Assembly (NCBI RefSeq): GCF_030936135.1
Contig: NC_082610.1
Span: forward strand, 16,812,428-16,876,427
DNA from: Gavia stellata
Lineage: Eukaryota; Chordata; Aves; Gaviiformes; Gaviidae
Direction of reading: 5' to 3'
DNA: 64,000 nucleotides
Positions 51,545 through 62,200 of the stretch are shown one piece after another (position 1 is the stretch's first letter; every line of letters starts with the position of its first letter). The translations under genes were made by a program, and so were the position numbers. The notes under the pieces are model-generated. The model was not told the DNA's origin. It worked only from the letters and a program-made list of their open reading frames with translations, and did no database searches.

Positions 51545-54500
51545 CTGAAAAGGAAAGAAAAAAAGGGGAGGGAAACAGCAACCTTATTACACGCAAATAA
51601 CATACGAGGAAATGGCATAGCTAACACGAAACTGGTGTTACACACAAAAGGTCTATTCCAAAGCTTCCCAAAATGAGTGGAAAGTGCCCATTGATTGCAA
51701 CCAGCTCACAGTCTGACCTCGAGCTCTATTTTGAAAGTCTCTGCTAACCGAGGAACAGCAGGTAGTCAGAACAGGAATGGGCTTTTCCTTAATTTTTCCT
51801 GGCAAGTGTCTTCATCCAGTAAGGCAACATCATCATCATTTACATTCATATTACTGGAGCACCTATACTCTAAGCACCAATTTAAACAGCATGACAAGCA
51901 ACCCCCACCCCAAAGCTCTAGACAGATAGATGGGAGCAGGGGGAATAAAGAGGGGAAGTAGCTTATCCAAGACTTCACAGCTGCACTACGGACTGAATTC
52001 AGGACTATATAGGGCCAGGCTAGCCCAGCCCAGACAACTAATGTAGCACACAACGTTCCCATTCTGGAATGAGGGTTCTTTCCTTTGTGCCATCCCACGC
52101 TGTGCTTTTGGCAAATTCACCAGGGAACTAGGGGATGGCCAGCAGGATTTTGGAACAGACAATGGGACTTTAACAAAAGACAACTCAGATTTTTAACCGA
52201 ATTGACTGCCATGCACACCTTGATCAGTAAAAGACTCCCAGCACAGAAATCTGTTTTGTTTCAGCTTTTATTTCAGCTTTTGCTGTTCTCTTTAAAACTG
52301 CAAACCTGAAAGGAAATGCAAGCAGGAGCAGAAACAGTTTGCTTTTTTATGTATCATTAGCCTGTGTATTTCTGCAAGTAGCATATTAATCAACACATGA
52401 GTACTACAGCGGGAGACAGAAATGAAGAACAAGGATGAAGTTGTCAATTTTAAGCAGATTTTACTAACACTTAAAATTCTGCTAAGAGTACCTCAACAAC
52501 AGTGATATGATCTCTTGATAATCCATTATGAAAATAATTAAACCCCACAGCTCAAATTCACAGAAGGTGTATGCAGAATTGTGCCAGCATTGGTGCTGGT
52601 GCACAGATCCTGGGAACGCAGTGCCAAAAGGAGGCTGAGATGACAAGCGGCGTTGAGGAACATGGGAACCCCTGGGTGGCCAGCGCCAACCAGACTACGT
52701 CAGTCTGAGGGAGAACATCTGTGGTGCGTTCCCTCAGAAACCTCCACTGGAAAAAATTAATGAGAAGTTGCTTCCTCTGAGCCAAACAGATAGACTGCTA
52801 GCACCCTCCTTGGGGACTGCCCTCTTCTATGGGGTCCAGCTTAACAATTGTGGGTTACACAGTAACCATACCAGTAAGGGGTAGATAAGCAGGCAAGACA
52901 ACCTCCTCCTTCAGCCTCTTGCAGTTATTTTGTTAAGCGGCTGTTTGAAATAACGTTTAAAAATGAGCAGGGAAGGGCAAGGACCCATGCTTCAACCTCT
53001 CACCAATAAGCAAAGGTGGGAAACACACACTGCGTTTCTAAAGAAACTGTTCCCTAGCTGAGCATCTCCTCCCCATCTGCTCTACTTAATACAGGCTCAC
53101 AGTTGATCTGTTTCTGAGTCCTTCTGTGCTGCACACGGCATTGAAATATATTTATGTCAGTTCATGACACACAAGGAACGTTAGTCATATCTGGCAATCA
53201 CTCCCCATGCAATTCCATTAACAGTGAGGTTGCACCCTGAAGTTGTAGCAACAGAAGCACCAGGGTGGCCATCAAATTTCAGACCACAGGAAGTTATTTT
53301 CTTTTTCATCTGGTTCCCTGCTATGTGGTAGCTTCCTCCCCTTCCCACACACATGCACACCATGACATGTGCTTGCTGTCCAGGCTTTGGCACAGAATAG
53401 AGAAATTATGTTTTCACCCCTATTTGCCACAGAAACCTTTCAAATCTGAGTTGCATTGTGGGAAAGGACAGCAAATGTCTCTCAGCACTGTGGGAAGGAT
53501 GCAGGAATGATCACGTCCTCTCCTTAGTCATACTAGATTATTTTAGGACCAACTGTTGGCCACTGGTGCAAAGCCCAGTGCGCAGGATTTTTCCAAGGGA
53601 TCTGTAAGGGAATGAAGGGAAAGAAAGATTTGTCCCCTTCACCCCCACAGCAATCTCAAGGTGGTTCTCAGGGCTAATGTCAACCACTCCACTGCTGTGA
53701 AGCAGTGAGGTGCATCCTTTTACGTGTCTGCTCTGGCCTGCATCCAACCCTCCTTCCCTAAGTCCCTGGTGACTCCTTCCCATCCACCCTATTTTCTCTA
53801 GCCAGTAACCACCAGACAGGAGGAGTAGACAGAGAGGGTCTCCCTACCTACAGCTGCTTGGACACTGTCATCCTCTCATGCTGCTTTTGAAGTTACACAG
53901 AGCTTTTTGGGGGCGTGGGGTTTAGTGACAATAACAGTGGATGGCAGCATGACTTCCAAGAGACTACGAGCCCCATTTTTCACTTCTTGAAGAAACCATG
54001 CTCTTCTGTAGCAAGGATGGTGATTTTACTGCTTTCCATCTGGAGTATTTTCTCCCATGACATTTAAATGGCCTTTTCCTATCCCATCCCACTCCTGAGA
54101 GGTACATGGCAGCTACAGAGGTCCCTGCAGGCTCCCTTCTCCAGCCTCTGCAAATGACTGCAGTTCCCCTCTCCCTGCAAAGCCAGTATTTTTAATTGGC
54201 CTTCTGTATCAAGCACATTTGTAAGCAGGTGTCTTCAACCTTCATTTGTATCGCTATTTTCCTGTGTAACATTAGTCACAGAGACAAGATATTTCAGATC
54301 CAGCCAGATATTTCACTGGGCCACGGATAATCAGCACTCAGTACTCATATTCTGGTTTTCTTTTTCTCAAGAAGCCTTTCCTTGCCTGGCCTGAAATCTA
54401 CTGAAATAGCCAAACCTCCAAGCCCCTGCAGGTCCCTGTCTATCAGAGCCCCAGCAGGGCAGCAAGCATTTCATTTTCTGCCTCCCACTGAGCATAATTT

Positions 54501-55297
54501 CTCCTCTGAAATAAAGTTCAGCGTGGGGTTGAGGTTCTTTTTTTTTCCTCAGAAAAATCTTTGGTATGTTTTTCGTGACATCTCTTCCCCCGACTACATT
54601 TATCATTATCATTAGAGAGAGCACTGAGACATGTTTTGATGGCACTTGAAACCAGTGGGAGAGGAAAAATAACATCTCTGGTGCAAAATTCAAGTCTGTT
54701 TACTTCATAATCAAACTCAAGGTGGTGTGTTAAGAAATGCTTAACTGGAAACCATTGAATTTCTGGAGATTTTCACAGCTCCTTTCATATGTCTGCAAAC
54801 ACTCCAGACTGTGCATACTCTCCCTCTCCCCACAAAATCCCAAGCAGCCATGCCCTCCCAACAGAGCTCACAGCTCCAACTATGCAAGGCCAGTTTTCTT
54901 TACTCCTCCTGGGAGCAAAGTGCCAACCTGTGGCTCTGAACTTAAGTACAGCAGACCTTTGAGCCTTTGCTTCTGTAAGAACATGGGGCCACCTCCTCAG
55001 CTGTTGAACGGTCATCCCTTGCTGCACTGAGCTGCGCAACTGCACAGCTGTGCAGACTTTGATGCCAGCTGTGAATCTAGCTCAGTTCTAGGGCTGTTCA
55101 TTAAAGTTTACTGCTCATAAAATAGGCAAAGATTACAAGTCAGAACTGCTTAGAACAGGACAACTTCCTTCCAGGAACTTTCTCTCTTGGCCTCCATTTG
55201 CCTTTGCTCCTCCCCTGCTCCCATTTGTTTCTCCTTAAGTAAAAGGGAAAGATTACCATTATTTATTTTTTTCTGGAAAGGAAACAGGCTTTCTTAC
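51545..55297 (-). other. PTPN5: PTPN5 intron before the last exon
   Basis: 3.75-kb intron between the phosphatase-loop exon and the terminal exon. It contains a reverse-oriented MIR-like relic (51870-52040) and otherwise unrecognised sequence. No additional exon was seen on either strand. Confidence 0.8.
51870..52040 (-). mobile_element. MIR-like SINE relic, reverse orientation
   Basis: The plus strand reads 'aggggaagtagcttatccaa', 'gacttcacagctgcacta' and 'gactgaattcaggactatat', which is the reverse-complement pattern of the MIR promoter and 'gggcaagtcactt' region. It lies in a PTPN5 intron. Confidence 0.5.
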
Positions 55298-55411
55298 CTG
55301 TCTAACCGTAACTGGCAGGCTGTTCGCAATATGTCAACTATGCCCTCGCTCTTCAGCTGTTTACAACAGACACTAGTTGCAATAAAGCAGCCAGTCCTCC
55401 CGATGCCTGCA
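55298..55411 (-). CDS. PTPN5: PTPN5 coding exon with the catalytic P-loop
   Basis: A 114-base internal exon. The acceptor CCCTTAG ends at 55412; the donor GACAG|GTAAGA begins at 55297. With the preceding exon it completes the PTP signature HCSAGIGRTG: the catalytic Cys codon is the last full codon of the upstream exon, and the Ser codon is split AG|T by the intron. It continues CFIATSVCCKQLKSEG, IVDILRTACQLRLD and part of an Arg codon. The invariant Arg that binds phosphate and the Ser/Thr after it are present. The ILRTACQLR segment is the usual P-loop-to-Q-loop helix. Open frame, correct phases, no lesion: a functional gene. Confidence 0.97.
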
Positions 55412-56689
55412 CTAAGGGACAGAAAAGCAGAGAGAGGCAGTGGAGATGTTAGAACAGCTTTGGAACTTTCTTGTTAAACGAGCGCCATTAAACCAGCAAT
55501 CAAACACCATTATCCCTTTCCTCCCTCCAACCTTTGCCAGGTGGGTGCTTGTGAATACAAAGCCATTACCTAGGGAAAGATACTAACTTCAATGGGACAA
55601 CACAATTAAATGTGAGCCACTTGCAGCAAAAGGATGGACACTGCACATACAGTGCTAAAAATGGACTGTTGGGTACCATTTGACCCAGTATGTCACTGAA
55701 CCATTGAAAATAAGCAGTTAAACAGTATTTCTTAGTTAGACTTGCTTTAAAAGCAATCTTTGCTTTGAGATTCTTAATCCTAATAGCTTCTTTGAAAGCT
55801 ATTTTCATTCACAAGTACAGTAAAAAAACTCAACAAACCCCTTGCTTACATAATCAGAGCTAACAGTAATATGGTAAGCGTGATGCCATTTGCTGATCAG
55901 ATCTGCAATCTAGTAATTCTCTGAATTAGTGCAGGATACAACAAATTCACTATTAAAGACATTTCTTTGTCTTTCCTTAACACCTTTGTATCTGATTGAG
56001 TCCTTGCTTAATGACCAGAATTGATTTTATTCTCAAAAGCACAGTGCTATCAAAGCTGTGAATTCTCCTTATCACCTAATAAAAAGCTAGCAGCAAAGCT
56101 GACAGCGATTCTTATGTGTTAAATACCTAAGTGAGCATCCTCAGGAATAATTACTTGACACAACTGCAAGAAATTCTGCTTCCATTTAAATTGTGCTAAA
56201 GTCATAATACAAAAACACTGGCGACAAATGTACAAGCAACAATGGAGTTTGTAGTTAGTTGCTGCTCGCAAAGTCCTAGTACTGTTCCTTTGACTGTATA
56301 GACAGGTTTTTCACTCTGCATTTATGCTCATTAGGGAAACAGCTACATTAGAATTGTTTTAACTTCTGTTACAGAATGATCAAGGCAATTCAAAGGAAGT
56401 TTGGGGGACGATCTTACTAAGAACTCATCTCAGTCTTCAAATAATTGTGATGGAGGTACCTACCTGACTTAAAATTTTTGTCCCTGAAACTCTTTGTACC
56501 TCATGCCCTGACTTCTGTTTTCTTTACTATATCTAGTTTGTTCATCAATACTTCAAATATTTCAGGGTTTCAGAGGACTCTTTGCTACATATGGATGTAC
56601 ATCAATGGTAAAAAAAAAAAAAGTCCCTTCATCTTCCAATTTATGCCGTAACCAAATAGGCCACAGCACACAGCTCTTATATACTGTTC

Positions 56690-56840
56690 CCCATCCATAG
56701 ACCTCAGAGTGTTTCACAAAGGGAGCGAACAACACTCATTTTTAGATAAAGCAAACAGCACTGAGACAGCACTTGTCCCAGGACAAGCTGCAGGTCTCTC
56801 AGTGGCTGAGACAAAGTCATAATACTTCCAAGACTGCCCA
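56690..56840 (-). mobile_element. MIR-like SINE relic, reverse orientation
   Basis: Plus strand: 'cagagtgtttcacaaaggg', then 'actgagacagcacttgtccc', 'aggacaagctgcaggtctct' and 'cagtggctgagacaaag'. This is the reversed order of MIR-type blocks (tail 'aaagcgcttt', then the body). Divergent; placed by pattern only. Confidence 0.45.
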
Positions 56841-56910
56841 AGAGTGGTGCATTATCCACAGGACCTTAACAGGACTGCTAGCCTGCCTTTAACATGAAGC
56901 TGCTTTTAAG

Positions 56911-57199
56911 AACAGGGCTACAAAAATGATCAGAGGGATGGAACACCTGGGTAATGGTTTTAAACGAAAAGAGGGTAGATTTAGACTAGCTATAAGAAGA
57001 AATTTTTACAATGAGGGTGGTGAGACACTGGACCAGGTTGCCCAGAGAGGTGGTAGATGCCCCATCCCTGGAAACATTCAACGTCAGGTTGGATGGGGCT
57101 CCGAGCAACCTGGTCTAGTTGAAGATGTTCCTGCTCATTGCAGGGGGATTGGACTAGATGACCTTTAAAGGTCCCTTCTAACCCAAACTATTCTATGAT
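56911..57199 (+). mobile_element. CR1 LINE 3' end (5'-truncated)
   Basis: About 290 bases of avian CR1 3' region: 'gaggtggtagatgccccatc' with 'cctggaaacattcaacgtca', 'gttggatggggctccgagca', 'ggggattggactagatgac' and 'ctttaaaggtcccttctaac', ending in ATTCTATGAT at 57190-57199. The open frame at 56926-57168 is the end of the CR1 reverse-transcriptase ORF and its 3' region, not an independent gene. Much less diverged than the other repeats in the window, so this is a comparatively young insertion into the PTPN5 intron. Confidence 0.92.
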
Positions 57200-57639
57200 A
57201 CTACCAGCTTCATTATTAGGTTTGTATCTATTTTTTCTTAAAGGTGCATTATTTTACATCACTGAAGGCCAAGACCACAGTGATTATGTTCTACTGAGGA
57301 TCTCCCACAAAGGCCAAAGGAGCTACAGTACTCAGCGTAACATAGGCCCTGGCTAACAGCTTGCTGCATATACCACTCTCAAACAGAGGCAGTGTATTAA
57401 ATTCCTTCTTCAGATAAAATGACTGCAACTGAGAATAATCTGAAAGGGCTCTGGTCCACAGGTATCACATAAAATACTTCCTAATCCTATCACCATGTCT
57501 CTTAATAGTTATTTCAAATAAAAATACCCCATTTCCCCCAAAATTATTACTGTGTCATGGGGATGACACCATACAAGAGGACAAAACAAGTATGCAAAGC
57601 AATAGTGACATGGTGACCAGAGTCTTTACCTGCAGCAAA

Positions 57640-57900
57640 TACCATAATACTTCAAGGAGCTCTTAGAGAACCACAGATTTCCAAGGGCAAAGGGGACCTT
57701 CTTACAAACCATTTGTTATTTTTCTCTGAACTCTCCTCAATTTGTCAAAATCTGTTTTAAAACACAGGCAGAAAAACTGGACATGTGGCATCACACGAAC
57801 ATTTTACTAGCGATTACTCCTTATTAGCTTATAGGTGGATCTTTGATGACATCGGGCTACCAACCATTCATGCCAAGAGTCTCTTTAAAAACATTCCCAT
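57640..57900 (-). mobile_element. Ancient CR1/L3-like fragment
   Basis: The plus strand reads 'ctctgaactctcctcaattt' then 'gtcaaaatctg', and 'agaaaaactggacatgtggc'. These resemble the reverse complement of CR1-type LINE sequence ('ctctccaatttgtccacatc', 'cccagaactggacacagtac'). An AGAA...CACAGATTT...GGGACC stretch just upstream may be the terminal part. Badly worn; boundaries approximate. Confidence 0.4.
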
Positions 57901-59088
57901 TGTATGATAATACCCCATTTACTACAGCTTCTGGATAGCAGCCATCTGCCATTTCCTAGAAAATGTTATGCAAAACTAGGTAAAATTTCTTTGGCAAAAT
58001 GTATTTTACTGAAATTATGGACGATTACCCTGGCAAGATTACTGCATCACTTATCAGGCTTTCCGCTATTTACCTGGATTAATTGTTTTGAGAACAGACT
58101 TGTAGTTTTCAAGTAATCACATTTAACCTTTCTAAACACTAGCAAAACAGGACTTGCTTTTAGACCTCTTTAGAACTTTGCAAATTTTCCAAGAACTAGA
58201 ACTCAGCTATTCTAAACTTCAATGGTTTAGAGCCTGTGGAACAATTTTTTTAAACACTCTTGGGTGAAAATCATCTCATATAGCTGATTTAATAATGGTT
58301 AGTAGTTGTTGCTTAACACATTCCCCAGCTAGCAGCACAAAAGAATGTGCTTCATCATGTCTACAAGTGATAAGTACATCATTCTACTTCCTTCTGAAGA
58401 CAGAAGAGAAGTATCTATCTTCATCTATTTTTTCTGCTCTGTGATTGATAATTTTAATTTTCTCATCAGGCTTCAAACCACTGTAAAGATTTTGCTTCTT
58501 CCATATAAGAAGTTTTCATCTTTGCCAGGGGCTTTTCACGGATATTTCAGTTTTACTATCAATTGTATACATTTCCTGCCTGTTGATTAGTACTTGCGGC
58601 AATGAGCTTTGCCACTGTTTCATTTGTTTTATGTATTACACTTAGGTTATTGTCTTTGGCCTAATGAGGATTTTTTTAAAATTAAAGAAGGAATCTACAA
58701 AACAGGGGGTTTTGAGGCTTTAAGTTGAATGTTCTCATTTTTGTGCTTGCATGTGTCTTCCTACTCAATTTCACTCACAGTATGTTAATCTTTGGTAACC
58801 TGGCCCTTTTAAGGTCATTAAAGGCATATATTACTGGTAGGGCAAACAAAATGAGACTGTTCTTACTTGTAACTGAGCCACCACCAGCTTCTGTGTTCAG
58901 CTCAGTCTGTATCTGAATGCGCCACTTGGTAATAGAAAATTGTCATTAAATTTTAGAGTTCCAAGCATATTTCAGAAGCAGTTGGGCAAGGTCTCCTCCA
59001 TGTCTGACTGATGGCCAATGTGACAGTATCTGTACTATGCCACTGTATGTCAAGCAGCCCTTGTAAGTCAGACACAACATTTATTTAC

Positions 59089-59249
59089 CTGCAGTGAACA
59101 ATCACTGGGGCATTCTTCTCTTCTGCACTCTGCATTGCCTCTTCCACTTCCAGTACTAGCTGTAACAGAGGCGGGGCTTGATCTGGTGTCTTCTGGTCTG
59201 GCCAAGACGTGTACCAGTAATGTTTCAGGTTTCTGACTTCTTCTCCTTT
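59089..59249 (-). CDS. PTPN5: PTPN5 coding exon with the WPD loop
   Basis: 161-base internal exon. The acceptor TGGATTGCAG ends at 59250; the donor CTGCAG|GTAAAT begins at 59088. It reads KGEEVRNLKHYWYTSWPD, QKTPDQAPPLLQLVLEVEEA, MQSAEEKNAPVIVHC plus two bases. SWPDQKTPD is the mobile WPD loop with the general-acid Asp. HYWYTSWPD is near-invariant in the STEP/HePTP/PTP-SL subfamily, whose members act on MAP kinases. The exon ends with the catalytic Cys codon (59093-59091). Upstream exons for the pTyr-recognition loop, the kinase-interaction motif and the membrane-anchored N-terminus are not in the window and should lie beyond 64000. Confidence 0.97.
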
Positions 59250-62200
59250 CTGCAATCCAGTTAAAACAAACACCAGAAAGTTTTAAAAGAACTTCTGGTG
59301 GTGAATTGATATTGAAACCTGGCCTTCCCTTTAAGAATGAGATGAGTAAATCAATGCTAAACGGAACAAGAGATCCAAATGGCAAGCCACACAACACAGA
59401 AATCTGGATTTCAAATATCACGTCTGCACTTCAGTAAACTGCCTTAAAAAAAACCAAAAATCTCCCCCCTCCAAAGTATGCTGCTCTTTTAGTGCCAAGA
59501 GCTGTGTACAAAACACTCCAGGCAGTCTGTTCCCTCTTGACAGATTCATTCAGCAAAGCCAGAGCTGTGCTTGTGACATAATTGCTTTCATAATGTATTT
59601 GACAGACAGAGAGCCAGGAGCCATATCTCTAGATGAGGAAGGAGAGAGATGGGAGTTTATTTTTCTATCTCTTGTGACAGACAGACTCATATCAGTTTCC
59701 TGTCAATTCTACTTTTCTCTTAGATATGGTGAGAAATTCAGAAACACTATGGAAGGTGGGAATTGTATCTAGCTGCAGTCCAGGGCTTTTTGAGAGACAC
59801 AAATTCCAATTCTCTCTCTGTCTCAGCACAGCTATGAATATAGCAAATGTGCCGTTACCTTTTCTGAGTGCCAAGTAGCACCGCGTGCTTCTGATTTTGT
59901 GTGTTCAATGTGACATCCTTCTGCCTGATTTCTAAAGGTGCCAAATAGTAACATGGAGCTCAGGGAACCTTTCAGTCAGTACATAAGCCAGGTGGCACAG
60001 GGCTAAGCAAATGTCTTCAAGAGGTCCGGGAACAGAAGTGTTAGCTTCCACAACCCTCCTTAAACACATGGCTGGCCGAGTTTAAGAGGGGAAGAAAAAG
60101 AGAACAAATTTGTCTCTTTCTAAAGAACCAGGCACAAAAATCTGGAAATAGTTTCTGTCATCTATACTCCTAAGTTCCTATGACTGTTGGTTGCTGCATG
60201 TTAAAAGTGCTTTGTGGTTGCGCCACTTTCCATCCTCTTTGGTTGACAAAGCTTTTGCACAGCTTCACAGTGAACTAGATTGGGGAAGTAATCTTAGTTA
60301 GATCTTTCTTTCTCATGTTGGATTAATTTTCAGATGGATCAATCAGTTTCCCCCTTTGGCTTACCACAGAGTCACATAAACGCTTGTGTGGGCACATGGG
60401 AGATGGCACAAGGGTAGGAACAAGAGAGCTGGACAAAGGGAGGCTGGGCTTCATTTAGTTGCTGTTCCAGCTTATACTGGGTTTAAAGTCCTCATTGAAG
60501 CACAGCCATAGGAACCTTAAGGGTACGTTTAGCTCAGTTTAGGAAAAGAGAGTCTTACAATTGTAGCACAGAGCCTGGCTTTAGGTTATTTACCCTAGTG
60601 AGAAGATACTCTGGTTAGGAGAGTGTAACTAGTTATGATGAATAGTACTTGAGCTCACTACAGTAGATCCGATCAAATTTCAACACTCCTCTCAAACATG
60701 AACATACACAGTTGCTTTTGAATGTGTGAGCCACAGAAGTTACGAACACTGAAATCTTAAGTGGGTTGTGAAAAATTGTAATAAAAATGTTGTCAATAAT
60801 ACTGAGATAAAAGTGAAAGATAAAAGTCATCTGAAGAAAAACATGAATCACTACATAAAGTCACTAATTTGACAGAAACAGGAAAGAGCCAAAGTTTAAT
60901 GATGAACTCTGGCTGTCTTTAGTTTTGTCTACCATGTTACCAGTTTTACGCTTCTGCTTAGAGAACCCTGATTTCTGAGGTTCTGTACACTTCTGCTTTA
61001 ACAAAATATTCTCTATTGGTGCTTCCTTGAGACTGAGAAGACTTGGGAACACCTAGGAGGAAGCAAGATTTAATTGATGGTTTGAAGTCTACCATCACGT
61101 ATCGCTGTAGCTGAGGCTGAGATCATGAATCAGTGGCTAGACACTGACAGGTTCCTTTGAGAAAGGAAAACAAGCCTTGCCCTACTGCCTGAGCATTTTC
61201 TAAATTCTAAAGCTTGCCAAATCCAGTCCCTTGTTCTTAGAAAAGTATGACAGTCCAGCCTGTAACACATGCAGTAATCATATATTACTGGTGGTGGTAT
61301 CATATATTTCTGACCACTCCTGTTTAAGGGAACACAGGAGTCAATTCATGGCTTCTCTAGTTTTCACTACCAAATCATTTAATGCACATATGGTCTGGAG
61401 CCACTACTCCACTATTGCTATTAAATGACAAACATACAGCTCTAGGCAATGGTAGCCTAACAAATGGAATCTTTATTTCAGCTCTAGAACTCAGCAGTTC
61501 ACCTCCTGACATTTGGGAGTGGGAGGAAAGAGACACTGCCCCACTAGTACTGAAAACAAAAACCTTGTTTAACTGAAAAACAAACTGGGATGAACTTAAA
61601 GAAAATTATCAAAATGATCAAGTCATTTGAGTAAGGAAGGAACTACATCCTTGGAGATGTGTATGTCCAATAAAGGCTTTTGTACCTTTTGTGATAGGAA
61701 AGCACTTGTCTGTCTTGGCTATGATTGGGAAAAATGTGTGGTATCTATACTTTTTTCGTTCTGACTCTGCTGTACTCTGCTACCCTAGCTATTCTTTTTT
61801 TCTTTCTTTTAGTGCCTGAATGTACTGGAAATGCCAGCCCTGAAAAATAATCTGGCTTGTTGGGTTTTTTTTTAATCCCCCCCCCCCCCCCCCCCCCCCG
61901 TGGGATCCACAGTTATATATACAGAAAAGATATATTCATATCTGACTCTAAATTCTGAAGCTCCTTCTCTAATGTGGACAACTTCACCTAAGGAAGAACT
62001 GAGCAGGGCCAAGAGAATTTCGGAAAAGGCTGAAAGGTTGCTGTTGGAAGAAAACATTCCGTAGGGATGAGTATTAGCTTGAAAGGTACTTGTGAGATGG
62101 GAGTATGGCTTATTACACTTGAATTGTTGTATGTAAGCTCTTCAGGACTGTTTCTTTGTTTTGTGCAACACCTGTTAAAGTGAGATTGTTTTTTGGATAT

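Larger units (their letters stand above)
55412..59088 (-). other. PTPN5: PTPN5 intron holding CR1 copies
   Basis: 3.7-kb intron between the WPD-loop exon and the P-loop exon. It contains a plus-strand CR1 3' end (56911-57199), a more ancient CR1-like fragment (57640-57900) and a MIR-like relic (56690-56840). The remainder, including the AT-rich part at 57900-58960, is not recognised. Confidence 0.8.

Noticed and set aside
56926..57168. 80-codon open frame
   Set aside because: It is the 3' part of a CR1 LINE, not an independent gene.
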